From positions 42,623,501 through 42,687,500 of the forward strand of contig NC_088915.1 of the NCBI RefSeq assembly GCF_963576675.1: a DNA stretch of 64,000 nt, written 5' to 3'. The DNA comes from Euphorbia lathyris (Eukaryota; Streptophyta; Magnoliopsida; Malpighiales; Euphorbiaceae). Every line of letters starts with the position of its first letter. The first letter of the stretch is position 1. The translations under genes and the position numbers were made by a program. This document shows positions 24,164-34,303 of the stretch, piece by piece. A model generated the notes under the pieces. It searched no databases. It saw only the letters and a program-made list of their open reading frames with translations, and was not told where the DNA came from.

Positions 24164-25741
24164 TGATACGTCCCAAATATATAGTGTTTTCAACGTAGTT
24201 TAACCCCATTTTATATGCGTGTTTAACCTCTATTGCTCATTTTATGGTACGTTTTGGTACGTTTCATCTAATTGTCGTCTAACGAGTGTTTTGAGTTGTT
24301 TCAGGGGTAAATGCACGAGAAACGGAGCAAAACAGGGACGGTCGTAATATTCCACCACCTGCTCGGCGAGTAGACAATGGGGTGCTCGGCGAGCACCATA
24401 AGCAAGCAAGATATTCCAGCACCTGCTCGGCGAGCAGGCAATGGGGTGCTCGGCGAGCACCATGGGCAGCCGCGATCTTGGCTCGACTGGCACTCCTGCT
24501 CGACGAGCAAGGGTACTCCTGCTCGGCGAGCAGCGATTCGAGATGCATATGGGCCAGAATTCATGGGTCGGAATCCAGACCTGGATCAACTTTTAACGCT
24601 CCACTTCGACCAGAAACCTAAGACGAACATGGAGGCGAAGTCGTGCATTATAAATATGGGGTGAAAAACTATTTTGAGGGGGGAATCATTCAGGATGTAG
24701 TCTTTTGAGTAGCTCAGTCTTAGATTAGGTTTTAATATTGTTTTTCCAGTTTGTTAGATAAGGTTTAATTATGTAATTTCATTTATCACAATTGACGGGA
24801 GAAGATCTTCATCTCTTCTAATTTATAATCGGAATCGGCAGAATGGGTTTTGGATTTCTATCTCTTCGCCTATTTATCTTTTGCTTTTATAAATTGTCGT
24901 AGATGTTTTCCATTAATCTAACATGCCTATTGTTTGGATTGGTTTGTCTATGAACCGATCCCCATCCAATTCAGGATGGGGATGAAATTGAGTGTATGAA
25001 TATGTATGATTAGAGAATTAGAGCCTTTGATTGAACAAATTATGCATGCTTAATGCCTAGATGATGTTAGGATCAGGATTTATGCTAGAATGAACATTGA
25101 TAATGATCAACTAGCCTGTTTATGTATATAATTTGCTTAATGCCTATTACCCTGACGTTAAATAGGATTATAGATAGACGAGAACCTGACCACGAAATTG
25201 TCTATACTGAACCTGTGTAAATCTGACCTCGCTTGAGACCACTAGGAGTGCGGCTTTGTGGCTGGGCTACGGCTTTAGCCTTAGTAGCCAAAGAACCTAA
25301 TGCTTTGCATGACCTAGGGTATATGCCTAATCAAGCCGTCACCCGAATACATGTGAATAGGTTAGACAAATCCCGTACAAATTTGTCTATCTCATTAGGG
25401 CAATTACCGTCTAATCACTGGTAACACATAAATCCTAATTCCCTAAACCATACATAGGATTTAATCAAGGAATTCCTCAACCTAGATTGTGCCATCCGTT
25501 AACTCACCTTCTCCATGTTAATTGTTCGTTTTATTTTATTAGATTACTGCTTTCAATTCGTCTAGTTAATTACCCAAAAACCCAAATTATTATTCAACCC
25601 TCTAAATAGTTAGACCAACCTAGGTAGATTTACTAGTTATAACAAATAGTCTTTGTGGTTCGATCTCGTGCTTAGCACAATATTACTTATTGCGATAGGA
25701 TACACTTGTCCTATTAAATGATATATACTTTACGAGCATCA
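24164..25741 (+). repeat. Athila-D second LTR
   Basis: 1,578 bp, about 24 bp longer than the first LTR. The main difference is one extra palindrome unit with core GCTCGACGAGC near 24496-24518. The rest is closely similar, with scattered substitutions (for example GAGTAGACAATGG at 24368 against GAGCATGCAATGG at 19025). Confidence 0.9.
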
Positions 25742-26422
25742 AGTTTTTGGCACCGTTGCCGGGGACTATTTTGATTATAATTAAATTAAATTTGCTTGGA
25801 ACTATTTTATTTATAATTAGATTATATTTTGAAATACCCGACAACAACACCATCAAGTTTTTGGCACCGTTGACGGGGACTATTTTGATTATAATCTGTG
25901 TAAATTGAATAGGTTGAAATAATTATTTAGATTTATTTATATTTTTCGTTTCTTTTTCGTAATTTAATAAACTGATTCCGTTGCTTCTCCCGTCATATTT
26001 CAGGATATAAATGCTCCCAACGCATCAAGGTCTTAGAAGTGCGAAAATACACCTGCTCACCGAGCACAATTCCCCCTACTCGCCGAGCAGGTCATCCAGT
26101 TTTTAGCCTCTTACTAAAACGACAGCGTAAAACAAGCCCCCCATCCGAAATCAAAATGTTGCTCGGCGAGCAACCCCATATCCGCTCGCCGAGCACTCCT
26201 GTTGAAAGAGCAAAATTCGTGATTTAACTCTATGCTCGATGAGCAACCCCTTTCCTGCTCGCCGAGCACTATCAGTTAAAAGGCCGAAAAATAGAAGTTT
26301 CAGCAGATACATGTTTGAACCTTCTAGTTTCCAAAACCTCCTAAAAACCCCTCCCCTTCAAATTCCACTCGAAAATTCGTCACTCTTCCATAAATAGACT
26401 TCAACTTCCACTCGAAAATCCG
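25742..26422 (+). repeat. Truncated second Athila-D internal leader and filler junction
   Basis: Repeats 20376-21038 including both PBS copies and the palindromes, then stops after GACTTCAA at 26404. Next come 18 bases (26405-26422, TTCCACTCGAAAATCCG within it) that copy nearby 26372-26388 with one change, then Copia-C third-ORF sequence from 26423. This is a deletion junction with templated filler. Confidence 0.8.
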
Positions 26423-27728
26423 TAAAGCAAGCCTCTGTTTCTAATCCTAAGGAACATGCCGACTCAACTACTCTACTAAGCCAAGATGATCCCGAGCAAG
26501 TGCTCGAAGTTCCTGCTCTGGTATCAGATCCAGCTAAGGAAATACCTGCTCAGGACAATACTGAAATTCCTCCACTTCCTAAATCCAGTCAGCTTCAGCC
26601 TGACTCTGAGCAAGTAACAAATTATGTCGATCATCATCTTCCATAAATACAAGTGCAGAATATCATCCAGTGAGCTTCAACTGGAAATCTAAACTCAAGA
26701 CCAGCCGCTGATCCTGCTGGCACTTCTAATATTAAGCAGAACCAAACACCTCCACAATCCGGTTCTACTCGTACTCCGTCAACTGAGCCAAATCATGATG
26801 GATCCTACTCTTACCTGAATGCCTCTGAGTCTGGTCGAAGAATCATTGACTCAGCTCAAGCCCTACTCCAGGACCTCCATCAAACAAATATCGATGCCGC
26901 TGGGTCAGTTCCTGTTGAGCCAACTCAGCTTTCGTCTGTCACTCAACTTCTCACAGAAATCAAAGGTCTTAAGGATTTTCTGCGTGTCATAACTTCACTT
27001 CAGTCTCAACAGCCCAGACAGGAATCAATAACCAAGCTGGCCGAACTCCAGCTGACTATGGTCAATCACTTGAACTCTCTTCAGGGTCAATTTCATTCTC
27101 TGTCAGCTGCGAACACAATGTATGCAACTTCTGATGAAGTTCATCAACTTTTCAACCAGCTTCACACTGAGCAAGCCAGAACAAATGAGCAACTCTCTTC
27201 CTCCTCCCAATGCTCCATTGAGCAAATTAGTGAGGCTACAATCTACTCAACTTGAGTAAGGAAGAGATGGACACTGACCAACTCAAGATGAATGAAATTC
27301 TGAGGTACTCTCGAGTCACTTTCAACCATGTGCGCCACTCCAATGTTCAACGACAGTATTTTGACCCAGCTTTGCTAAAGATGTTTCATCAAGCCTTTGC
27401 CATACTGACTGACAGTATAACCTGGGTTGGAAAGTCTCAAGCATACATCCTGAGTATGCTCAGTGCCTCGCCTATCAGGATTCCACGTTCTGTCTTGGAT
27501 GAGGGTGTTCCTGTTTTTGATGGCATCAATAAAAGCACACGCAGGCTTAAGGCATTCTCTGGCCGATTAACTCGTGCTGCCATCGACGACACCTTCATTC
27601 CTCCTCCTCCCGATGCTGACAAAACGGGGGAGAAAGAACAAGCTCAAAGAACTCAACAATCAGGAGAAGCTTCAGAAAGTCAGCAGAAATTCAAGGGAAA
27701 AGGAAAAGCTAAAGAACATGATGTCTAA
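26423..27728 (+). pseudogene. Copia-C third ORF, C-terminal part
   Basis: Resumes at a site aligning with QASVS of the Copia-B third ORF. Acidic, Gln/Ser/Pro-rich sequence is followed by coiled-coil segments (LLTEIKGLKDFL, LFNQLHTEQARTNEQL, KEEMDTDQL) and a conserved C-terminal block (SITWVGKSQAYILSMLSA, GVPVFDGINKSTRRLKAF, DADKTGEK), ending in a basic tail. Stops near 26645 and 26671, and a frame change at about 27253, break it. In Copia-B the same blocks read TITWLGKGQAYMLSMLSA and GAPIFDGLDESADRLKTF. About 0.45 kb present in Copia-B is missing at the Athila-D junction. Function unknown. Confidence 0.75.
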
Positions 27729-28272
27729 ATTAACTACAAGAAAAAATAGCTTAGCTTGATTATGTCTTGTTGAACTTGTAGTCTCTCCCTTATGTATTTT
27801 GTTGTGCTGACCCTGAATACAAAACTATGCATGCATACCTTTTTCAAAATTGACCAATCTTATATGATGCTTACTTATGTTTTGTGCTGAATAGTTAACG
27901 CATCTTCATTAAATCAACTGTGTTAATTGTCTACATTGCTTTATGATTGTATGCTGTGTTGATCTATAAGTTGACCTCTTTTATATGTCTTCTTAACTAA
28001 ATCACTTTGAACAAAGATATACTCAGCGCTCTCTGATATCTAAATCTTCCGCATAAACTGCGTTAAATAGAATATGTTCCATGAGCTGATCTATTTCTGA
28101 AAACTGACCTCAGACTTACTTGATTAAACCTTGAAATGTTTAAAGTAAAACTAAGTCAGTAGCTCAACCCTTACGGGGGAGTATCCTGAGTAATATTAGG
28201 TCAACTATTATGGGGGAGCTCAACACTGAGTTCTTCACTGAATATTTTTGCCAACATCAAAATGGGGGAGTT
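27729..28272 (+). other. Copia-C 3' region with three purine tracts
   Basis: No ORF. GGGGGAG occurs at 28175-28181, 28212-28218 and 28264-28270; the last lies against the 3' LTR and is the functional-position PPT. Spacings are 37 and 52 bases. Copia-B shows the same set with spacings of about 37 and 50. Repeated PPT has been described for Sireviruses. Confidence 0.8.
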
Positions 28273-29587
28273 TGTTGAAACACCTTTCCACATGATTTTG
28301 ATTTGACAAAATTATTTATGTAATTGATAAAAATATTCTAACACATTAAATATAAATGCTTTGATTTGTTCAATGTTGAGTTTATTGATCTATAAGACAT
28401 TAAGATAAAAAGTCCAAAGGCCCATAAGTGGAAGTCAAGCCCAAGTCAACAGATCAAGACCTCACGGCCCAAGAAGATAAAACGCAGTCGTATCAAGTGA
28501 AACGACGACTCAGCATGAAGAAGGATCGAGAAGCCTTCTAACAAAAGCTTCAAGAGGAAGCTGCTGAGTTAAGCGACAATGCAGTCAGGTCAGCGGCAGA
28601 ACAGAACCAACTTGTAGACAAAGTATTTCTACTTTAGGTAAAGTTCAGAAGGCGCAGGAAGCTGTCTGGAAGACTTTGCCGTAAATATCGAAACATTCTG
28701 TTCTATCTGACGAAAAGCTGCTAAGCACTGCCGTAGACAGAAGATGCAAGAATATCATTGGCCAACGACACTGAGCACATCCTGAGTGACAACGACAGGA
28801 AGCCGTTAGCCTCCAACGGTTATTTTGAAATTCGAAATTACCGGTGCTTGAAGTGTCACTATATAAAGGCCTCTCAATTGCTTCATTCGATGCAGATCTT
28901 CAATTAGTCGAAACGCTGACCAAATTCATACTTGAAGTTCTGTGAGAAAAGCAAAGCAAAATCTTACACCAATTTCCAATCATTGTGTAAAAGTCTAGAG
29001 TGATTTCAATCATCTAAAATGTCTTAGCAATTGTTGTTTAGGACAAACACTTTATCATTTCTAGAAGAATAGAAAGGAGAGGCTGAGTACTCGGTTATAG
29101 TACTCAGCGGTAGTTATAGGAGTGAGTAGAGGTATAGAGGAAGGTACTCTTGTATACTCAGCTTCTATTGTAAAAGGTTTTGTGCTCTACCTTTAAAGAG
29201 CTCAGTAGAGAATTCAAAAAGCTCGGAACGCGTTCCGGGGACTGGACGTAGACGGAGAGGCCGAACCAGGATATGTCTACTGAGTAACATATTTCTAACC
29301 CTTAAACTCCTTTATATATTGCTTGCTATAAAACTGACTAAGTAACGAACTCACGCTGAGTTGAGTGCACTAAGAAGCTGAGTTCAGGAATAGACTCTAA
29401 GTGCTATCTCCTGACTCAAGGAAAGAAACAGACTTAGTCACAAGTTGACTAAGCTTGTGTCTTAAAACTACTTAGCACCGCTGTGTAAACCTTTTCTTAA
29501 GAAAAGAAGTCAGCCTTAACGGACAAAATTTTAAATAGTTCCTATCCCCCCTTGGAACTAACCTTGTCACGTTATAAGGGACCAACA
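28273..29587 (+). repeat. Copia-C 3' LTR
   Basis: 1,315 bp, same ends as 10724-12059, followed by the TSD GGTTG (29588-29592). It contains the same palindrome and TATA region at about 28819-28870. Confidence 0.93.
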
Positions 29588-29592
29588 GGTTG

Positions 29593-30332
29593 GAGACGTC
29601 AAAACGGTCGGACCCCGTAATGGATTTCCAATAGTCTTTTGGGGCGACCTTCGGTGGCTAAGCGGTGAACCCGACCTCCGTTTGCTTAGTGAAGTGGGTG
29701 CGTATCCAAACCGTGTTAATGTCGTAGGGGTGGTTGAGAAGCCGAAAGGTGAGGACATGATTGCCTTGGAAACCGGTGGCGGTGAGAGTGGTGAAAAATT
29801 CTGTCACCAAAGATGGATAAACAAGGTGATGGGCACAGAAGTGGTCATGCCACCGGAGTGCCCGAAGGCGGTCTTCAAAGGCACGACCAATGTTGTGATG
29901 GTCGAGGATGGATATGACGAAGATGGGGAGGGGGCATGACAGTGGATGGGGCGACATTTTTGTAATTGCGTCCGTCCGCATCGTTGAGGATATGGAAAGG
30001 AGCACGATAGTGTAGGGTGAGAGGCAGAATTTCATCGAGGCCGGGTTATGGTTGTGGTTGTGGTGCATGGGAAGGGCGGGCACGATCAAGACGTTGATGG
30101 TTGGAGGTGATGCAAAGAGTTGAACAATGGTGGTGGTGGTGGGTGAATAGGGGAGTGTAGGGAGGAAGAAGGTGAATAGTGGATGAAATATATATGAGAG
30201 AGAGGTGAGAATCCAAAAAGGCGTCGGATTTCGAGGAGTCACGTGGAGCTTGGTGGGGTCCACGCTCCGCGTGACTTGCTCTCTGACCAGAAAGGTGGAG
30301 ACTGGATGTGGGCATGCTCCGTGTGCTTGCAT
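29593..30332 (-). pseudogene. Athila-E env-like ORF, 5' part
   Basis: Minus strand. The recognisable core is at about 29690-29885: FEDRLRALRWHDHF, VYPSLVTEFFTTL and FRLLNHPYDINTVW, which align with LDTYPLLVLEFFTSF and FRLFDNTHTVMEDLF of Athila-D. A stop and frame change at about 29658-29690 follow, and the ORF is then cut by the Copia-C target site. The frame is open upstream to 30332, but the His/Pro-rich, low-complexity part before about 29900 and the overlap with a hairpin (30238-30275) make the true start uncertain; a start near 30000 is likelier. Same unknown function as the 3' part. Confidence 0.6.
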
Positions 30333-31020
30333 CTCTGCCCAGAAGTGAAACGAAAGATGAGCGGCACACAGAGCTTGCCAGAAGACACGCTCTGCATGCC
30401 TGGGTGCAGAGGCAGCGCATGCACATTATTTTGGGATTTTGAAGAGTTTTTAAATTTTAATTATTTTTTTTGTTTTGTTTTTTTATGTTTTGGTATTTAT
30501 GTGGAGTAATTAAAGGGAATAAATGGAGTTAATGGGTGAATTGAATGTGAATTAATTATGATTTATTGGTGAATTAAGGCAAATTAATGTAAATTTAAAT
30601 TTGAACTATGGGGAATTGATTTGGAAATCAAATTTTTGAATTAAAGAGAATTGAATGAGGAAGAGTGTGGAAGTGGAAAAAGTTAACGGGGAAGAGAGAG
30701 AGTGATGGGATTGGATGAGGAAGAGGTGGATTGATGGGAAAAGAGGGAGAATTGGGGAAGAGTGTGGAAGTGGAGAAGAGGGAAGGCTGCCATGGGAAGT
30801 TGCAATTCACAACTTCCCCAGGTCACGCGGAGCTTGGAATGGGAAACGCTCCGCGTGACTGATGCGTATGAATTAATTTTTATTTTTGGAAGAAAACGTA
30901 CAGGTCTATTTTTCACGCGGAGCGTATTTGGAGGCACGCTCCGCATGAAAGGATTCCAATTACGGCTCTTGGGGCAGAGCCTGGTTCACACGGAGCTTGG
31001 CCAGAGGCACGCTCCGTGAA
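30238..31020. repeat. Hairpin cluster II of Athila-E (five 36-38-bp units)
   Basis: Units are at 30238-30275, 30363-30400, 30822-30859, 30912-30949 and 30985-31020 (the last has lost two bases of its second arm). All keep a 14-nt loop. The 30822 unit has perfect 12-nt arms (GTCACGCGGAGC with GCTCCGCGTGAC). A separate perfect 9-bp inverted repeat (GGGAAGTTG, 7-nt loop) lies at 30794-30818. The cluster sits in the non-coding gap 30333-31353 between integrase and env-like ORF, where I see nothing else. Confidence 0.9.
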
Positions 31021-31353
31021 CTTTGGATGCAAAAGGGATTTGATTTTTCTTGGTTTTTTTTTTATTTTTTGATTTTTTATTTGTTTAGCGGTGGAAGCGT
31101 AATTAAAATTACGAAACAAAGACAAACGAAAGACGAAGCTCGAAAACAAAACATGAAAGGTGAAAAATAAGAATAAAACCAAAAATAGATGAAAATAAAA
31201 AATAAAAAATGAAGTGCGAAAAGCGAAAGTTAAAAACAAAATGGAAAACGACGGAAAACGTGTGTGATACATATAAACAAAGGTTTGGAAAATGCAAACC
31301 AGTGCTACGTTTATAGTCGAAGTAGCTCGACTTTCTCTTTGGAATGTGCGTGT

Positions 31354-32612
31354 TTATGGAGCCCGTAGATGTGTGGACTCGCAATGTGTCGGGAGGGATC
31401 CTCCTTGATAGATTTTCAATCGGTGGCCATTTATTCGTTGTATTGAATTTTCGGGTCCTTGGATCTCCACCACTCCAGATGGACATGTGTTGATGACCGT
31501 GTATGGTCCTGACCACCGGCTTTTGAGTTTACCGGGGAACAACCGAAGGCGAGAATTGTACAAAAGGACTTGATCCCCGTTGTGGAATTCCCGAATTTTC
31601 ACGTGCTTGTCATGCCATTTCTTTATACGCTCCTTGTATAGCTTTGCGTTTTCATACGACCCCAAACGAAGCTCGAGTGTGTTGAGTTGAAGGAGGCATT
31701 GTTCCCCTGTGGCATGCATATCAAAATTTAAAAATTTCAAAGCCCAATATGCTTTATGTTCAAGTTCAACCGGTAAATGACATGATTTGCCGAAAACCAA
31801 GCGGTAGGGTGACATATCGATTTGAACGTCGTTCGGTAGGCCCAAAGAGCATCATCGAGTTTTAGGCTCCAATCTTTTCTAGAAGTGTTAACCGTTTTTT
31901 CAAGAATGCGTTTTAACTCATGATTAGACACTTCGACTTGTCCACTAGTTTGCGGGTGGTAGGGTGTAGAGACTCGATGTGCAACCCCATATTTATGTAA
32001 TAATTGATCAAATTGCCAGTTGCAAAAATGGGATCCCCTGTCACTAATTATAGCTCGAGGGGTCCCGAATCGAGTGAAAATATTTTTCTTAATGAATTTC
32101 CCTACTACCTTCGAGTCATTTGAAGGTAGAGCAACGACCTCTACCCACTTGGAGACATAATCAACGACTACTAAAATGTAGGAGTTGTTGTGCGACTTAG
32201 GGAAGGGTCCCATAAAGTCTATCCCCCATACATCGAAAAGTTCGCAAACTAAGATCTCTTGTTGGAGCATTTCGTTTTTATGGGAGATGTTCCCGTTCCT
32301 TTGACAAGCGTCACAAGATTTGACGAAGTCTTGGGTATCTTTGGACATAGTTGGCCAATAAAGGCCGCATTGTAAGATTTTTGTCATTGTTCGACTTGGA
32401 CCAAAATGCCCACCGGGCTCTAAAGTGTGACACATATGCAATACATTGTTTACCTCTTCTTCTGGTATGCACCTACGAATAATGTTATCGGCACATGATT
32501 TGAACAAAAATGGTTCTTCCCAAAAGTAATTTTTAGCATCGTGGAAAAATTTCTTACGTTGCTCATAAGTAAGGTGAGGGGGAAGAACATTACCAGCCTT
32601 GAAGTTCGCCAT
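31354..32612 (-). pseudogene. Athila-E integrase
   Basis: Minus strand. The zinc-binding region shows [11 protein letters not shown] and CDACQRNG. The catalytic core keeps three acidic residues in context: [19 protein letters not shown] and [10 protein letters not shown] frameshift lies near 31800-31845, before [24 protein letters not shown], and the C-terminal domain has [19 protein letters not shown], an Athila hallmark, ending at 31354. The start at 32612 is simply the edge of an open frame; RNase H precedes it after a stop at 32622. Only the frameshift visibly disables it. Confidence 0.9.
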
Positions 32613-32621
32613 GTCGGCATA

Positions 32622-34290
32622 CTAAGGTAAAGAGGTTACCGTAAAAAGTGTCTCGTCTGGAAAGGTTTCTTTGATCTTCACAAGCTCCGGAGGTTCCGCT
32701 TCTTCACTTTGTAACCGGGAAAGGTGGTCGGCTATGACATTCTCTACTCCTTTCTTGTCCTTAATCTCAATGTCGAATTCTTGGAGTAGGAGGATCCACC
32801 GTATCAACCGTGGCTTGGCATCCTGCTTGGTCATGAGGTACTTAAGGGCTGCATGGTCAGTATATACGATGATTTTTTATAACACAAGATATGATTGAAA
32901 TTTATCAAACGCAAAAACCACCGCTAGCATCTCTTTTTCCGTGATTGAGTAATTTTGTTGGGCCTCGTTAAGAGTTTTGCTAGCGTAAAAAATTGGGCAG
33001 AAAAGTTTATCCACCCGTTGGCCCAAACAAGCACCCACGACCAAGTCACTAGCATCGCACATTAATTCGAAGGGGAGGTCCCAATTGGGTTTCACCATGA
33101 TAGGTGCATTGATTAATTTCTCCTTAAGTGTATTGAATGCGTTTAAGCACTCGGGAGAGAAATTAAACTCTGCATCTTTTAGGAGTAGTTGTGTCAAGGG
33201 GGTTGCTATTTTTGACAAGTCCTTAATGAACCTTCTATAGAAACCCGCGTGACCCAAAAAACTCCGGAGCCCTTTTACGTTAATTGTTGGAGGAAAATTT
33301 TCAATTACCTCGATTTTGGTCGGATCGACTGCAATCCCCTCCCCGAACACATTATGTCCTAAGACTATACAATCTTGAACCATAAATTGACACTTTTCCC
33401 AACTAAGAGCAAGATTAGTGTCATCACATCTTTGAAGAACTTTGTCAAGATTGTTTAAACAACTTTCAAAGGATGACCCAAAAACAGAAAAATCACCCAT
33501 GAAGACTTCCATGAAGTCCTCGATCATCTAAGAAAAATGGCGGTCATGCAACGTTGAAAGGTAGCGGGGCATTACATAGCCCGAATGGCATCCGCCTATA
33601 TGCAAATGTCCTATAAGCACATGTGAATGTTGTTTTCTCTTGATCCGAAGGATCAACGGGAATTTGCATATAGCCGGATAAACCATCCAATGTAGAAAAG
33701 AATTTATGTCCCGCCATTCTTTCCAACATTTGGTCAATGAACGGCAAGGGAAAATGATCTTTGCGGGTAGCCTCGTTAAGTTTTCTATAATCTATATATA
33801 CCCGCCACCCCGTTACCTTTCTTGTGGGGATTAACTCCCCTTGATCATTTTCTGTTACCTTTGTGCCCCCCTTTTTAGGAACACATTGGACCGGACTTAC
33901 CCATTGACTATCAGAGATAGGGAAGATTATACATGCGTCGAGGAGTTTGATTACCTCGGCTTTCACTACCTCTTTCATATTAGGGTTGAGTTGTCGTTGT
34001 GGTTGCACGGAAGGTTTGACCTCGTCCTGCATAAAGATGCGGGTTGTGCAAATGATGGGGCTAATTCCCTTGATGTCATGAATAGTCCATCCAAATGCTC
34101 CGTTCTGTTTTTGTAACACCGTGAGCAATGCCTCCTCCATGTCCTCTATCAAAAGAGAAGATATAACAGCCGGTAAGAAGTTAGGAGGTTGCAAAAAGAC
34201 ATATTTTAAATTAGGAGGTAAAGGTTTAAGTTCCAAAGTCAGGGGCTCTTCTAGAGAGGACTTTGGTTTTGCTTTACTATCCCGCTCCAA
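32622..34290 (-). pseudogene. Athila-E reverse transcriptase and RNase H
   Basis: Minus strand. RT motifs in order are SPVQCVPKKGG, GWRVYIDYRKLN, FFSTLDGLSGYMQIPV and YRRMPFGLCNAP, then a frameshift near 33540. The catalytic motif reads EVFMGDFSVFG, so the first Asp of the usual MDD is Gly. GLRSFLGHAGFYRRFIKD follows. RNase H begins at LMCDASDLVVGA and shows ITEKEMLAVVFA. A TAA near 32876 interrupts it before TDHAALKYL, and the frame ends near 32622. The N-terminal side at 34290 is cut by a solo LTR (34304-36120) that separates it from the protease. Confidence 0.9.
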
Positions 34291-34303
34291 ACCCTCGAAT
34301 AGG

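Larger units (their letters stand above)
18822..26422 (+). mobile_element. Athila-D: non-autonomous Athila-type element, LTR-internal-LTR-partial internal
   Basis: Two LTRs (18822-20375 and 24164-25741) run TGATACG...GCATCA. A tRNA-Asp PBS follows each of them. The internal region (20376-24163) has only a broken env-like ORF and no gag, protease, RT or integrase. After the second LTR the internal leader is repeated (25742-26404) and then stops at a junction with Copia-C. This looks like a tandem LTR-internal-LTR-internal-LTR array that lost its right part plus some Copia-C sequence, so no right TSD exists. On the left, GCAAC precedes the element. Confidence 0.85.
10724..29587 (+). mobile_element. 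Copia-C: Sirevirus-like Ty1/copia element with a third ORF, carrying Athila-D
   Basis: Two LTRs (10724-12059 and 28273-29587) run TGTTGAAAC...GACCAACA and are flanked by a perfect TSD GGTTG (10719-10723 and 29588-29592). A tRNA-iMet PBS follows the 5' LTR and purine tracts precede the 3' LTR. The order is gag, protease, integrase, RT, RNase H (Copia order), then a third ORF of about 1 kb or more, interrupted by Athila-D at 18822. Without Athila-D the element is about 11.3 kb. The LTRs look very similar but differ by small indels (for example in the C-run near 12017). Relative of Copia-B. Sirevirus assignment rests on the third ORF, repeated PPT and size. Confidence 0.92.

Noticed and set aside
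19016..24540. Regularly spaced palindromes resembling a CRISPR array
   Set aside because: Spacing is irregular, the units vary, the setting is a plant LTR, and there are no cas genes.
18899..24664. Cys/Ser/Arg-rich ORFs in several frames at 18899-19298 and 24242-24664
   Set aside because: Caused by GCTCGGCGAGC palindromes, which keep many frames open on both strands. Their presence in both LTRs explains the repetition.
30243..30509. Plus-strand ORF of 88 codons near 30243-30509 as a small gene
   Set aside because: Antisense to the env-like ORF start and overlapping hairpin units; no support as a protein.
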